Shown here: one piece after another, positions 54,030 through 62,291 of the stretch
Layout of the letters: each line of letters opens with the position of its first letter
Position numbering within the stretch: the stretch's first letter is position 1
Assembly: GCF_001258055.1 (NCBI RefSeq)
Contig: NZ_CVRM01000032.1
Location: 124,001 to 188,000 of the forward strand
DNA from: Phaeobacter italicus
Lineage (GTDB): Bacteria > Pseudomonadota > Alphaproteobacteria > Rhodobacterales > Rhodobacteraceae
Length of the DNA: 64,000 nt
Direction of reading: 5' to 3'
Notes under the pieces: generated by a model
Seen by the model: only the letters and a program-made list of their open reading frames with translations
Databases searched by the model: none
Told to the model about the DNA's origin: nothing
Position numbers and translations under genes: made by a program

Positions 54030-55868
54030 ATGTTTCGCTTTTTCGAAAACCTCGTTGACCCCTATTGTGACTACCCGGAGACCAACGTTCCCCCACGGCG
54101 TCTTTGGCCGTTCCTGAAGGACTACGCGCAGCCCTTCAAAAAGGTCTTTGTCGTGACGGCAATCCTGTCCTTGATTGTTGCCGCGATTGAGATTGGCCTG
54201 ATCCACTACATGGGGCGTGTGGTTGATCTTTTGTCGGGGGAACCGGCGCAAGTCTGGCAGGATCACGGGACAGAGCTGATATTGCTCGCTGTTTTCATCC
54301 TGACCCTGCGCCCGCTTATTCAGCTGTTGGATGTATTGTTGCTGAACAATACGATTTTGCCGAATTTCGGCACGTTGATCCGCTGGCGGTCGCACAAACA
54401 TGTGTTGCGCCAATCGGTCGGGTGGTTTGAAAACGATTTTGCCGGACGCATTGCAAATCGCATCATGCAGACCCCGCCGGCCGCAGGGGAAGTGGTATTT
54501 CAGGTGTTCGACGCGATCACCTTTGCATTGGCCTACATCATCGGAGCCGCAATCCTGCTGTGGTACGCTGACCCGCTGCTGATGCTGCCGCTGGTGATCT
54601 GGTTCGCGCTTTACGCGCTTTTGATCCGTTGGACGGTTCGCCGCGTCGGCCCTGCCAGTCAGGCCGCGTCGGATGCACGGTCGACCGTGACAGGGCGCGT
54701 GGTCGACAGTTATTCGAATATTCATTCGGTCAAGATGTTTGCCCATCATGATACCGAATTGACCTACGCCCGAGAGGCCATCGAGAAAACCCGCCGCACC
54801 TTTCAGACAGAGATGCGGATCTACACCATCATGGATGCCACCTTGGTGAGCCTGAACGGGCTGCTGATCGTTAGCACCGTGGGGTGGGGTATTTTTCTTT
54901 GGATGCAGGGCCTTGCCTCTGTTGGGGTGATTGCGGCTGCGTCTGCTTTGACGTTGCGGCTGAACGGGATGAGCGGTTGGATCATGTGGGCGCTGACCAC
55001 CTTCTTTCGGCAGTTGGGCGTTGTTGTCGAAGGGATGGAGACCATCGCGCAGCCGATCAATCTCGTCGATGACCCCGATGCCACCGATCTGCAGCTTAGC
55101 AAGGGGAGCCTGGAGCTGCGGGAGCTGTCGCATCACTATGGGCGCGGCAGTGGTGGTTTGGACCAGATCAACCTGACCATCCAGCCGGGTGAGAAGATCG
55201 GTCTGATCGGCCGCTCTGGCGCAGGAAAGTCGACCTTGGTCAAGCTGCTGCTGCGGTTCTACGATCCTGAGCGCGGCCAGATCCTGGTCGATGGTCAGGA
55301 TATCGCCCATGTCACGCAGGACAGTCTGCGGCGGCACATCGGGATGGTGCAGCAAGAGAGCTCTTTGTTGCATCGCTCCGTGCGGGACAACCTTCTGTAT
55401 GGGCGCCCCGATGCCAGCGAGGCAGAGATGGTCGAGGCCGCGCAGAAGGCCCGTGCGCATGACTTTATTCTCGATCTGCAGGATCCGCAGGGGCGAACTG
55501 GCTATGACGCGCACGTCGGTGAGCGTGGGGTGAAATTGTCGGGGGGGCAGCGTCAGCGTGTTACCCTCGCGCGGGTGATCCTGAAGGACGCCCCCATCCT
55601 TATTCTGGACGAAGCGACCTCTGCCCTGGATTCCGAGGTGGAGGCCGAAATTCAAGAGACTCTATATAGCATGATGCAGGGCAAGACGGTGATCGCGATT
55701 GCGCACCGGCTGTCCACGATTGCCCAAATGGACCGTATTCTGGTGTTGGATCAGGGACGGATTGTCGAAGAGGGTACTCATGACGTGCTTTTGCGGTCAG
55801 AGGGCCTATATGCCCAATTCTGGGCGCGCCAATCCGGTGGGTTCCTGAATGTCGAGGCAGCAGAATGA
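54030..55868 (+). CDS. ABC exporter half-transporter, subunit 1
   Basis: 612 residues from the ATG at 54030 with GGAG upstream. A six-helix membrane domain (about 40-330) is fused to an ATPase: Walker A GRSGAGKST, signature LSGGQRQR, Walker B ILILDEATSALDSE and H-loop IAIAHRLST. All catalytic residues are canonical. It overlaps the next, similar half-transporter by ATGA, so the two probably form a heterodimer. The substrate is unknown; MsbA-like lipid or drug export is plausible. Confidence 0.88.
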   Translation: MFRFFENLVDPYCDYPETNVPPRRLWPFLKDYAQPFKKVFVVTAILSLIVAAIEIGLIHYMGRVVDLLSGEPAQVWQDHGTELILLAVFILTLRPLIQLLDVLLLNNTILPNFGTLIRWRSHKHVLRQSVGWFENDFAGRIANRIMQTPPAAGEVVFQVFDAITFALAYIIGAAILLWYADPLLMLPLVIWFALYALLIRWTVRRVGPASQAASDARSTVTGRVVDSYSNIHSVKMFAHHDTELTYAREAIEKTRRTFQTEMRIYTIMDATLVSLNGLLIVSTVGWGIFLWMQGLASVGVIAAASALTLRLNGMSGWIMWALTTFFRQLGVVVEGMETIAQPINLVDDPDATDLQLSKGSLELRELSHHYGRGSGGLDQINLTIQPGEKIGLIGRSGAGKSTLVKLLLRFYDPERGQILVDGQDIAHVTQDSLRRHIGMVQQESSLLHRSVRDNLLYGRPDASEAEMVEAAQKARAHDFILDLQDPQGRTGYDAHVGERGVKLSGGQRQRVTLARVILKDAPILILDEATSALDSEVEAEIQETLYSMMQGKTVIAIAHRLSTIAQMDRILVLDQGRIVEEGTHDVLLRSEGLYAQFWARQSGGFLNVEAAE

Positions 55869-57721
55869 AATTTGGCAATCTGATTGATGCGTTCCAACCG
55901 GCCAAGGGCCCCCCGCCGGATCGGCTGGGGGGCTTTTTGCGGTGGTGTCTGTCCGGGGCTTGGCCAATGCTTGCCCTTGCTGCGCTGTTTTCCGCGCTAG
56001 CGGGCGCGATGGAGGCAGGCACAGCTTATATTCTGGGTATGGTGATCGACACGGCGATTGCCAGCGGACCTGACAGCTTCTTTTCGACGGCCAACCTGCT
56101 GGCGATTGTCGGCGCACTGGGCTTTTTTCTGGTCCTGCGGCCAATCCTTTTCGGCCTGTCGGCTGCGTCCAACGCAATCATCGTCCAGCCCAATGTGAAC
56201 CCCCTTGTTTTGTCGCGGCTCAATCGCTGGACCATGGGGCAGTCGGTGCGCTTTTTTGATGACGATTTTGCAGGTCGCATTGCCCAAAAGCAGATGCAAA
56301 CCGCCAATGCCGTGACCTCTGTTTCTGTCGAAGTCATCAATGTCGTTGCGTTTGCTCTTGCTTCCTTGGCGGGGGCGCTTGCCCTTTTGGGTGCAATTGA
56401 CTGGCGCATCACAGCATTGTTCGCGGGCTGGCTCGTCGGGTATTTCGCGACGATCCGTTGGTTTCTGCCGCGGGTGCGTGAACGCTCGGCCAAGCGAGCC
56501 GGGGCACGGGCCATGGTGTCAGGGCAGGTTGTCGATACCATCACCAATATCAAGACTGTGAAGCTCTTTGCTCATGCCGAGTTCGAGGAAAGCACAGCCC
56601 AGGATGCGATGGCTGACTTCCGCGAGAAGGCGCTGCACTTTGGCTATCTGTCTGCCAGCTTCCGGTTCTGCCTGATGACCCTTGCTGGCCTGCTGCCTGT
56701 GCTGCTCATCGGTGCGACACTGTTTTTGTGGCGCGACGGGCTCGCAAGCGAGGGCGATATCGTTGCAGCTGGTGCCGTGTCCATCCGGATTGCGCAGATG
56801 ACTGGCTGGGTGAGCTTTACCCTGATGGCGATCTACTCAAATGTCGGAGAGATCGAAAACGGCATGAAAACCCTGACCCGACCCGATCGGGTTGAGGATG
56901 AAACCGAAGCAACCGAGCTGAATGTCACCGACGGCGCGATTGAGTTTCGCAACGTGGGCTTTGCCTACGGGCGCGATGTGGGGGGCGTTCAGGATGTCAC
57001 CCTGTCGATCAAAGCTGGCGAAAAACTGGGTATTGTCGGGGCGTCTGGCGCCGGTAAATCGACCCTCGTTTCGCTCTTGCTGCGGCTCTATGACGGGGAA
57101 AATGGGCAAATTCTGATTGATGGGCAGGACATTTCTGGCGTGACACAGAATTCCCTGCGCAGCCAAATCGGCATGGTCACGCAGGAAACGGCGATGTTCA
57201 ATCGTTCTGCCCGCGACAACATCCTGTACGGTCGCCCGGATGCGAGCGAAGCGGACATGATCGCAGCTGCGCAAAAAGCCGAGGCGCATGATTTCATTCA
57301 GGATCTGCAGGATGGGCAGGAGCGCACAGGTTATGACGCCTACCTGGGAGAGCGCGGTGTCAAACTGTCTGGTGGGCAGCGTCAAAGGATCGCTTTGGCA
57401 CGGGCTATCCTAAAAGACGCGCCGATCCTTGTTCTGGACGAGGCGACTTCGGCATTGGATTCCGAGGTTGAGGCCTCGATTCAGACGGCTCTTGAACGGG
57501 TGATGGAGGGTAAAACCGTCCTTGCGATTGCGCACCGCCTGTCAACGCTGAGCGAAATGGACCGGATCATCGTGATGGAGCAGGGCAGGATCGTTGAGAT
57601 GGGCAGCCACGAGGTGCTGCTGGCGCAAGGTGGGCTTTATGCGCAGTTCTGGTCGCGCCAGTCAGGTGGATTTATCCGCACCGATGGAGAGAGCCGAGCC
57701 GCACAGGATGCCGCAGAATAG
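55865..57721 (+). CDS. ABC exporter half-transporter, subunit 2
   Basis: 618 residues, paralogous to the preceding protein. Membrane domain about 30-340, then ATPase with GASGAGKST, LSGGQRQR, ILVLDEATSALDSE and IAHRLST. Both nucleotide sites of a heterodimer would be competent, unlike the TM287/288-type exporters with one degenerate site. The C-terminus is slightly extended and acidic. Confidence 0.88.
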   Translation: MKFGNLIDAFQPAKGPPPDRLGGFLRWCLSGAWPMLALAALFSALAGAMEAGTAYILGMVIDTAIASGPDSFFSTANLLAIVGALGFFLVLRPILFGLSAASNAIIVQPNVNPLVLSRLNRWTMGQSVRFFDDDFAGRIAQKQMQTANAVTSVSVEVINVVAFALASLAGALALLGAIDWRITALFAGWLVGYFATIRWFLPRVRERSAKRAGARAMVSGQVVDTITNIKTVKLFAHAEFEESTAQDAMADFREKALHFGYLSASFRFCLMTLAGLLPVLLIGATLFLWRDGLASEGDIVAAGAVSIRIAQMTGWVSFTLMAIYSNVGEIENGMKTLTRPDRVEDETEATELNVTDGAIEFRNVGFAYGRDVGGVQDVTLSIKAGEKLGIVGASGAGKSTLVSLLLRLYDGENGQILIDGQDISGVTQNSLRSQIGMVTQETAMFNRSARDNILYGRPDASEADMIAAAQKAEAHDFIQDLQDGQERTGYDAYLGERGVKLSGGQRQRIALARAILKDAPILVLDEATSALDSEVEASIQTALERVMEGKTVLAIAHRLSTLSEMDRIIVMEQGRIVEMGSHEVLLAQGGLYAQFWSRQSGGFIRTDGESRAAQDAAE

Positions 57722-57799
57722 GCGCAGCCCTGCGGTGATGTGATCGCAAGCCTGCGCATTTTCCTTTTGCCTGACACGGTGGCGGGGTATTCAGCGCCC

Positions 57800-59047
57800 A
57801 TGACACATGAAGCCAGACTTACAGCCACAATTCAGCGTCTCGGGCACCAGGGCGACGGGATCGCCGATGGGCCCCTCTTTGCCCCGCGGACCCTGCCGGG
57901 AGAGACCGTCAGCGGTATCCGTGACGGCAACCAGCTGACAGATATTCGGATCGAAACCCCGTCAGAGGCGCGGGTTCAGGCGCCGTGCAGACACTACAAA
58001 TCCTGTGGCGGCTGTCAGTTGCAACATGCGGCAGATGATTTTGTGGCCGATTGGAAGGTTGGTATCGTTCAGTCCGCCTTGTCCGCGCAGGGGTTGACGG
58101 CTGATTTCCGGCCAATCCACACCTCGCCCCCTCAGTCCCGGCGCCGGGCTACCCTGTCGGTGCGGCGGACGAAAAAGGGCGCGATGGCAGGATTTCATGG
58201 TCGCGCCTCTGATGTCATCACCCAGATCCCTGACTGCCAGCTCCTGTCTCCAGAGCTGATCGCCGCTATTCCAGTGGCAGAGGAACTGGCAATGGTCGGT
58301 GCAAGCCGCAAGGCGCCATTGTCCGTGACCGTAACCCTGTCTGAGGTCGGCCTGGATGTTCTGGTGGCAAATGGCAAACCGCTTGATGGTCAGTTGCGGA
58401 TCGATCTGGCCCGGATCGTTGATGCCCACGGTCTGGCGCGGCTCAGCTGGGAAGATGAGCTGATCGGAATGGAGCAGCCACCAACCCAACCCTCCGGTCC
58501 TGCCCATGTCTGCCCACCGCCAGGGGCGTTTCTTCAGGCCACCCGCGACGGTGAGGCAGCCCTGTTGGCTGCGGTCGAAGAAGCCGTGGGACGGGCAAAG
58601 CGCGTTGTCGATTTGTTTGCTGGCTGCGGCACCTTCAGCCTGCCTCTGGCCCGCAATGCAGAAGTCCACGCCGTCGAGGGAGAGCGCCCGATGCTGGCGG
58701 CGCTGGATCTTGGATGGCGGCAGGCGAAAGGGCTGAAAAAGGTCACGACCGAAACACGGGATCTGTTTCGCAATCCCCTGCTGCCGGTCGATTTGAATCC
58801 CTTTGGGGAAGAGTATGACGCGGCTGTCATCGACCCGCCACGGGCAGGGGCAGAAGCACAATCTGTTCAGCTGGTGGCTGCAAAAACACCAAGCATTGCC
58901 TATGTGTCCTGCAATCCTGTGACCTTTGCCCGCGATGCCAAGATTTTGGTGGATGGCGGATATCAACTGAATTGGGTTCAGGTTGTCGATCAATTCCGCT
59001 GGTCATCGCACACCGAGCTTGCGGCCAGCTTTACTTATGTGGGGTGA
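57800..59047 (+). CDS. TrmA/RumA-family RNA (uracil-5)-methyltransferase
   Basis: 415 residues from the ATG at 57800. An N-terminal TRAM-like region is followed by iron-sulfur cysteines in CRHYKSCGGCQLQH. The SAM fold is VVDLFAGCGTFSLPL, and YVSCNPVTFARDA holds the catalytic cysteine. It methylates U in 23S rRNA (RlmD type) or a tRNA; the exact target cannot be fixed. Overlaps or abuts the sodium-channel gene. Confidence 0.88.
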   Translation: MTHEARLTATIQRLGHQGDGIADGPLFAPRTLPGETVSGIRDGNQLTDIRIETPSEARVQAPCRHYKSCGGCQLQHAADDFVADWKVGIVQSALSAQGLTADFRPIHTSPPQSRRRATLSVRRTKKGAMAGFHGRASDVITQIPDCQLLSPELIAAIPVAEELAMVGASRKAPLSVTVTLSEVGLDVLVANGKPLDGQLRIDLARIVDAHGLARLSWEDELIGMEQPPTQPSGPAHVCPPPGAFLQATRDGEAALLAAVEEAVGRAKRVVDLFAGCGTFSLPLARNAEVHAVEGERPMLAALDLGWRQAKGLKKVTTETRDLFRNPLLPVDLNPFGEEYDAAVIDPPRAGAEAQSVQLVAAKTPSIAYVSCNPVTFARDAKILVDGGYQLNWVQVVDQFRWSSHTELAASFTYVG

Positions 59048-59861
59048 ACCCGTGACGAGCGTAACAAAACTCAGCCTGATTGAACGGCTGGGCCAAATTC
59101 TGGCCAGCGACCGATTTGGAAATTTCATCACCACAGTGATCCTGATTAATGCGGTGACGCTTGGGATGGAAACATCCGAGGCCGTCATGTCGCGTGCCGG
59201 ATCCGTTGTGCTGCTCATCGATCAGCTGTGTCTGGCTATTTTCGTCGTAGAGCTTTTGGCAAAGCTTTTGGTTCAGCGGCATCGCTTCTTTCTGCGCGGC
59301 TGGAACGTCTTTGACTTTGTGATCGTCAGTATCGCTTTCCTGCCAGGCGCACAGGGCGTGTCAGTGCTGCGTGCGCTGCGCATTCTGCGGGTTTTACGCG
59401 TGATCTCGGTTGCGCCACGCCTGCGCCGAGTGGTCGAGGGCTTTATCACGGCCCTGCCGGGGATGGGGTCTGTGTTCCTGCTGATGGCGATCATCTTCTA
59501 CATCGGCTCGGTCATCGCGACGAAGCTGTTCGCCGCGAGCTTCCCTGAGTGGTTCGGAAATCTGGCGCTCAGCGCGTATTCCCTGTTCCAGATCATGACG
59601 CTGGAAAGCTGGTCGATGGGCATCGTGCGCCCGGTGATGGAGGTGTATCCCTACGCCTGGGCCTTTTTTGTGCCGTTCATCATGGTGACCACCTTTGCGG
59701 TGGTGAACCTGTTGGTGGGTCTTATCGTGAACTCGATGCAGGACGCCCACAGCGAGGAAGAGGGCGAGCGTACAGATGCCTATCGGGATCAGGTTCTGGC
59801 CCGTCTTGAGGCTATTGAGCAGCAGATCTCCCGCCTTGAGCCCCCACACGAGAAGAAGTGA
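59037..59861 (+). CDS. Bacterial voltage-gated sodium channel (BacNav family)
   Basis: About 274 residues from the ATG at 59037; a GTG at 59052 is an alternative and neither has a strong ribosome site. One six-helix unit that should assemble as a tetramer. The voltage sensor S4 has arginines every third residue (RALRILRVLRVISVAPRLRR). The pore filter is TLESWSM, the Nav type with the selectivity glutamate. A C-terminal coiled coil (about 235-270, YRDQVLARLEAIEQQISRLE) would drive assembly. Its coding start overlaps the methyltransferase gene. Confidence 0.88.
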   Translation: MWGEPVTSVTKLSLIERLGQILASDRFGNFITTVILINAVTLGMETSEAVMSRAGSVVLLIDQLCLAIFVVELLAKLLVQRHRFFLRGWNVFDFVIVSIAFLPGAQGVSVLRALRILRVLRVISVAPRLRRVVEGFITALPGMGSVFLLMAIIFYIGSVIATKLFAASFPEWFGNLALSAYSLFQIMTLESWSMGIVRPVMEVYPYAWAFFVPFIMVTTFAVVNLLVGLIVNSMQDAHSEEEGERTDAYRDQVLARLEAIEQQISRLEPPHEKK

Positions 59862-59926
59862 TTTTGATTAACGGGCCAACCGTTGTAATCGGGATATGAG
59901 GCAAAACAGGCAGAGACCGAACAAAA

Positions 59927-60454
59927 ATGGACAGAAGAGCATTCGGCCTGGGCATCGCCGCGACCCTGGGGGTTGCGGGCTGTAGCTCCAGCACCGGGCC
60001 AGTAAACAAGTTTCTCGCGTACAATGGTCCCGAGGTCACATCGATCGTGGTCAACAAAGGGGCGCGCAAGGTTTATCTGATGCACGATCAGGACATCCTG
60101 CGCGAATACAAGATGGATCTGGGCTTTGCTCCCGCTGGCCACAAGGCTGTGGAAGGCGACGGTAAAACCCCGGAAGGCACGTATTTCATCGACCGGCGCA
60201 ACCCCAATAGCGCCTATCACCTGTCTATCGGCATCTCGTATCCGAATGCCGAGGACCGGGCAAAGGCCGCCGCGATGGGCAAGAAACCTGGTGGAGAGAT
60301 CTTCATCCACGGTGAACCGAACAGCGCCAAGGCCCGCAAGCGTGCAGCGCGCGTCGATGACTGGACGGCCGGCTGTATCGCAGTCAAGAACCACGAGATC
60401 GAAGAGATCTATGCCATGGTTGCGGATGGGACGCCGATTTTCCTTTATCCGTAA
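59927..60454 (+). CDS. L,D-transpeptidase lipoprotein (YkuD), copy 1
   Basis: 175 residues. A short signal with lipobox VAGC suggests lipidation in the periplasm. The YkuD domain has KTPEGTYFIDRRN, the histidine in IFIHGEPN and the catalytic cysteine in DDWTAGCIAVKNHEIEEI. It would form 3-3 peptidoglycan crosslinks or attach proteins to the wall. It is monocistronic with a strong bidirectional terminator. Confidence 0.9.
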   Translation: MDRRAFGLGIAATLGVAGCSSSTGPVNKFLAYNGPEVTSIVVNKGARKVYLMHDQDILREYKMDLGFAPAGHKAVEGDGKTPEGTYFIDRRNPNSAYHLSIGISYPNAEDRAKAAAMGKKPGGEIFIHGEPNSAKARKRAARVDDWTAGCIAVKNHEIEEIYAMVADGTPIFLYP

Positions 60455-60491
60455 TTTCGGATGCAGGATTGCATTCCGCAAATGTGCAAAA

Positions 60492-60532
60492 CAAAGGCCC
60501 GGTCACATGCTGTGATCGGGCCTTTGTTTTTT
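60492..60532. terminator. Bidirectional terminator
   Basis: 16-bp stem from CAAAGGCCCG onward with a TGC loop and T runs on both strands, between convergent L,D-transpeptidase and CAP genes. Confidence 0.85.
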
Positions 60533-60547
60533 GAATATCAGCTGGGT

Positions 60548-61042
60548 TTAGCTGCCCATGATGAGCGTCCACCAGATTTTGCCATTGGGTTCCTGAAACC
60601 AGGAAAAGCCCATGTTGGCGGCTTTCGGGTCCAGAATGACTGCGCGGGTGGATGGGTCTTCCATCCAGGCGGTCAGCGTCTGCAATTCGGATTCATAGGT
60701 CTCCGAGATGGTCTCGCCGATCACGTCACCCACAAAACCGGCACGAGCAACACGGTCGAGCGGAGAGGAGCCGTCAGAGCCGAAATGCCAGGGGCGGTTC
60801 TGGACAGACATATCGCGCGAATGGGTCGCTGCAGCGGCGGTAAGTTGGGCGTTCAGCTGCACCTGCTGGGTGCCGGCAGCCTGACGCAGCGCATTGACGG
60901 AATCGAGCATACGCAGCTGTACCTTGTCCGCATTGCGGATCCGGTAAACCTGACCGGCGCTGGTGTTGCCATCTGGAGCAGGCGCACAAGCCGCGACAAA
61001 GGACATAAGCCCGGCAACGAGGATCAGAAATACACGCGTCAT
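60548..61042 (-). CDS. CAP-superfamily lipoprotein
   Basis: 164 residues with a signal and lipobox (FVAACAP). The CAP/SCP domain follows: LDSVNALRQAAGTQQVQLN, ATHSRDMSVQ with its histidine, and GETISETYESELQTLTAWME. The final SWFQEPNGKIWWTLIMG is typical. Bacterial CAP proteins are periplasmic or secreted, and their function is mostly unknown. Confidence 0.87.
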   Translation of the reverse strand: MTRVFLILVAGLMSFVAACAPAPDGNTSAGQVYRIRNADKVQLRMLDSVNALRQAAGTQQVQLNAQLTAAAATHSRDMSVQNRPWHFGSDGSSPLDRVARAGFVGDVIGETISETYESELQTLTAWMEDPSTRAVILDPKAANMGFSWFQEPNGKIWWTLIMGS

Positions 61043-61209
61043 ATTACACCTTGCTTCATTGACTGCTGGCTCCCTTAGCGCGCCTGTGACATTGGCGCAA
61101 ACCCGTCGAGGTGGAATCAGCGGTTCAGGACGGGTTTGATTTGCGACTGAGGCATTCGCGCCATAAGATACGGGTCTACGAATGAATATCTCCGCAGTTT
61201 GGAAAAGTC

Positions 61210-61839
61210 ATGACCCGCAGTCCTTTTAGTTCCTTTACAAGACGGCAGTTTCTTGCCGGTTCTGCCTCCCTCGCGGGGGCAGGTGTTACCTCTGCGGCCT
61301 GGGCCCAGGAAGTTGACGAGGTAGCCGACGAGGCATACGACCCCCTGCGTCCGCCGCCTGAGCCAGAACCACCGGTTAAACGCAATATCTCGGCATTTCG
61401 TTCCAAGAAATGGCAGCCTTATTTCGACAATTTGCGCAAGGGCGCGATTCTTGTCGACATCGACAGCCGCGCGCTTCACTACTGGTCCGAAGATGGGAAT
61501 GATTACCGACTTTTCCCCTCTTCCGTTCCGCTGTCCGACGATCTGACCCGGCGTGGTCGAACACAGATCATCCGCAAGGTCGACGGGCCCGGCTGGGCAC
61601 CAACGCCCAACATGCTCAAGCGCAACCCGGAATGGCCCGCCTACATTCCGCCCGGACCGGATAACCCCTTGGGAACACACGCTTTGTACCTAAGCTGGAA
61701 GTACTATCGCATTCATGGAACCCACGATACACGCAAGATTGGCCGCAAGTCTTCCAACGGATGTATCGGTCTTTACAACGAGCATATTGCCGAGTTGTTT
61801 GCGTTAACAAAAGTGGGCACTCAGGTGTTGCTAATTTGA
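61210..61839 (+). CDS. Tat-exported L,D-transpeptidase (YkuD), copy 2
   Basis: 209 residues. A twin-arginine signal (TRRQFLAGSASLAGAG) ends near AWAQE. An acidic proline-rich linker leads to the YkuD domain with GTHALYLSWKYYRIHG and the catalytic SSNGCIGLYNEHI. It is unlike copy 1 in export route and sequence, so the two are not a recent duplication. Confidence 0.9.
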   Translation: MTRSPFSSFTRRQFLAGSASLAGAGVTSAAWAQEVDEVADEAYDPLRPPPEPEPPVKRNISAFRSKKWQPYFDNLRKGAILVDIDSRALHYWSEDGNDYRLFPSSVPLSDDLTRRGRTQIIRKVDGPGWAPTPNMLKRNPEWPAYIPPGPDNPLGTHALYLSWKYYRIHGTHDTRKIGRKSSNGCIGLYNEHIAELFALTKVGTQVLLI

Positions 61840-61979
61840 CGACATGACGGCGCAGCCGGAGGCAGAACATCCACAAGTAATTGCAATCTCGGTTTTTTGC
61901 TGCTTAGACAATACCACGAGGTAAGTCTTGGGCGCGTGGTTCAGGTGGACTGATCCGCGCAACTTTTTTGGAGGTTAAC

Positions 61980-62162
61980 ATGAAAAAACTCGTTATCGCT
62001 GCTGCTCTGACTGCTGCTGCTTCCACCGCAACCGCGGGCAACCTGTCTGAGCCGGTTGTTGAGCCGGTTGTTGTTGTTGAGCAGGCAGAAAGCTCCTCCA
62101 GCGGCATCCTGCTGCCGCTGCTGCTGCTGGTTGTTGTCGGCGCGGCTGTTGCAAGCAACTAA
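61980..62162 (+). CDS. Small secreted or membrane protein of unknown function
   Basis: 60 residues from the ATG with GGAGG upstream. A signal peptide (KKLVIAAALTAAASTATA) is followed by valine/glutamate repeats (EPVVEPVVVVEQ), a serine run and a hydrophobic C-terminal segment (GILLPLLLLVVVGAAVA). The mature part would be a tiny single-pass protein. Its own terminator follows. A TTGCAA...TAGACA promoter candidate is at 61881-61910. Confidence 0.75.
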   Translation: MKKLVIAAALTAAASTATAGNLSEPVVEPVVVVEQAESSSSGILLPLLLLVVVGAAVASN

Positions 62163-62184
62163 TTGCTCGCATCAGAAAGCAAAG

Positions 62185-62213
62185 AAAGGCGGTGGATTTC
62201 CACCGCCTTTTTT
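62185..62213 (+). terminator. Terminator of the 60-residue protein gene
   Basis: 11-bp stem AAAGGCGGTGG / CCACCGCCTTT with ATTT loop and a T run. Confidence 0.85.
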
Positions 62214-62251
62214 CGTGTTCAGGGCATCCGCCAGGACGCGCTTTGAGGATT

Positions 62252-62280
62252 GAAAATACCCCGGACGTTTCCATCCGGGG
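62252..62280 (-). terminator. Terminator of the M23-aminotransferase gene
   Basis: On the minus strand CCCCGGA / TCCGGGG with an 8-base loop and TATTTTC. Confidence 0.65.
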
Positions 62281-62291
62281 CTGTCATCTGC

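Noticed and set aside
53916-55655. 579-codon open frame antisense to ABC subunit 1
   Set aside because: Low-complexity H/Q/R-rich translation with no family features, opposite a clear ABC transporter; a shadow of high GC coding.
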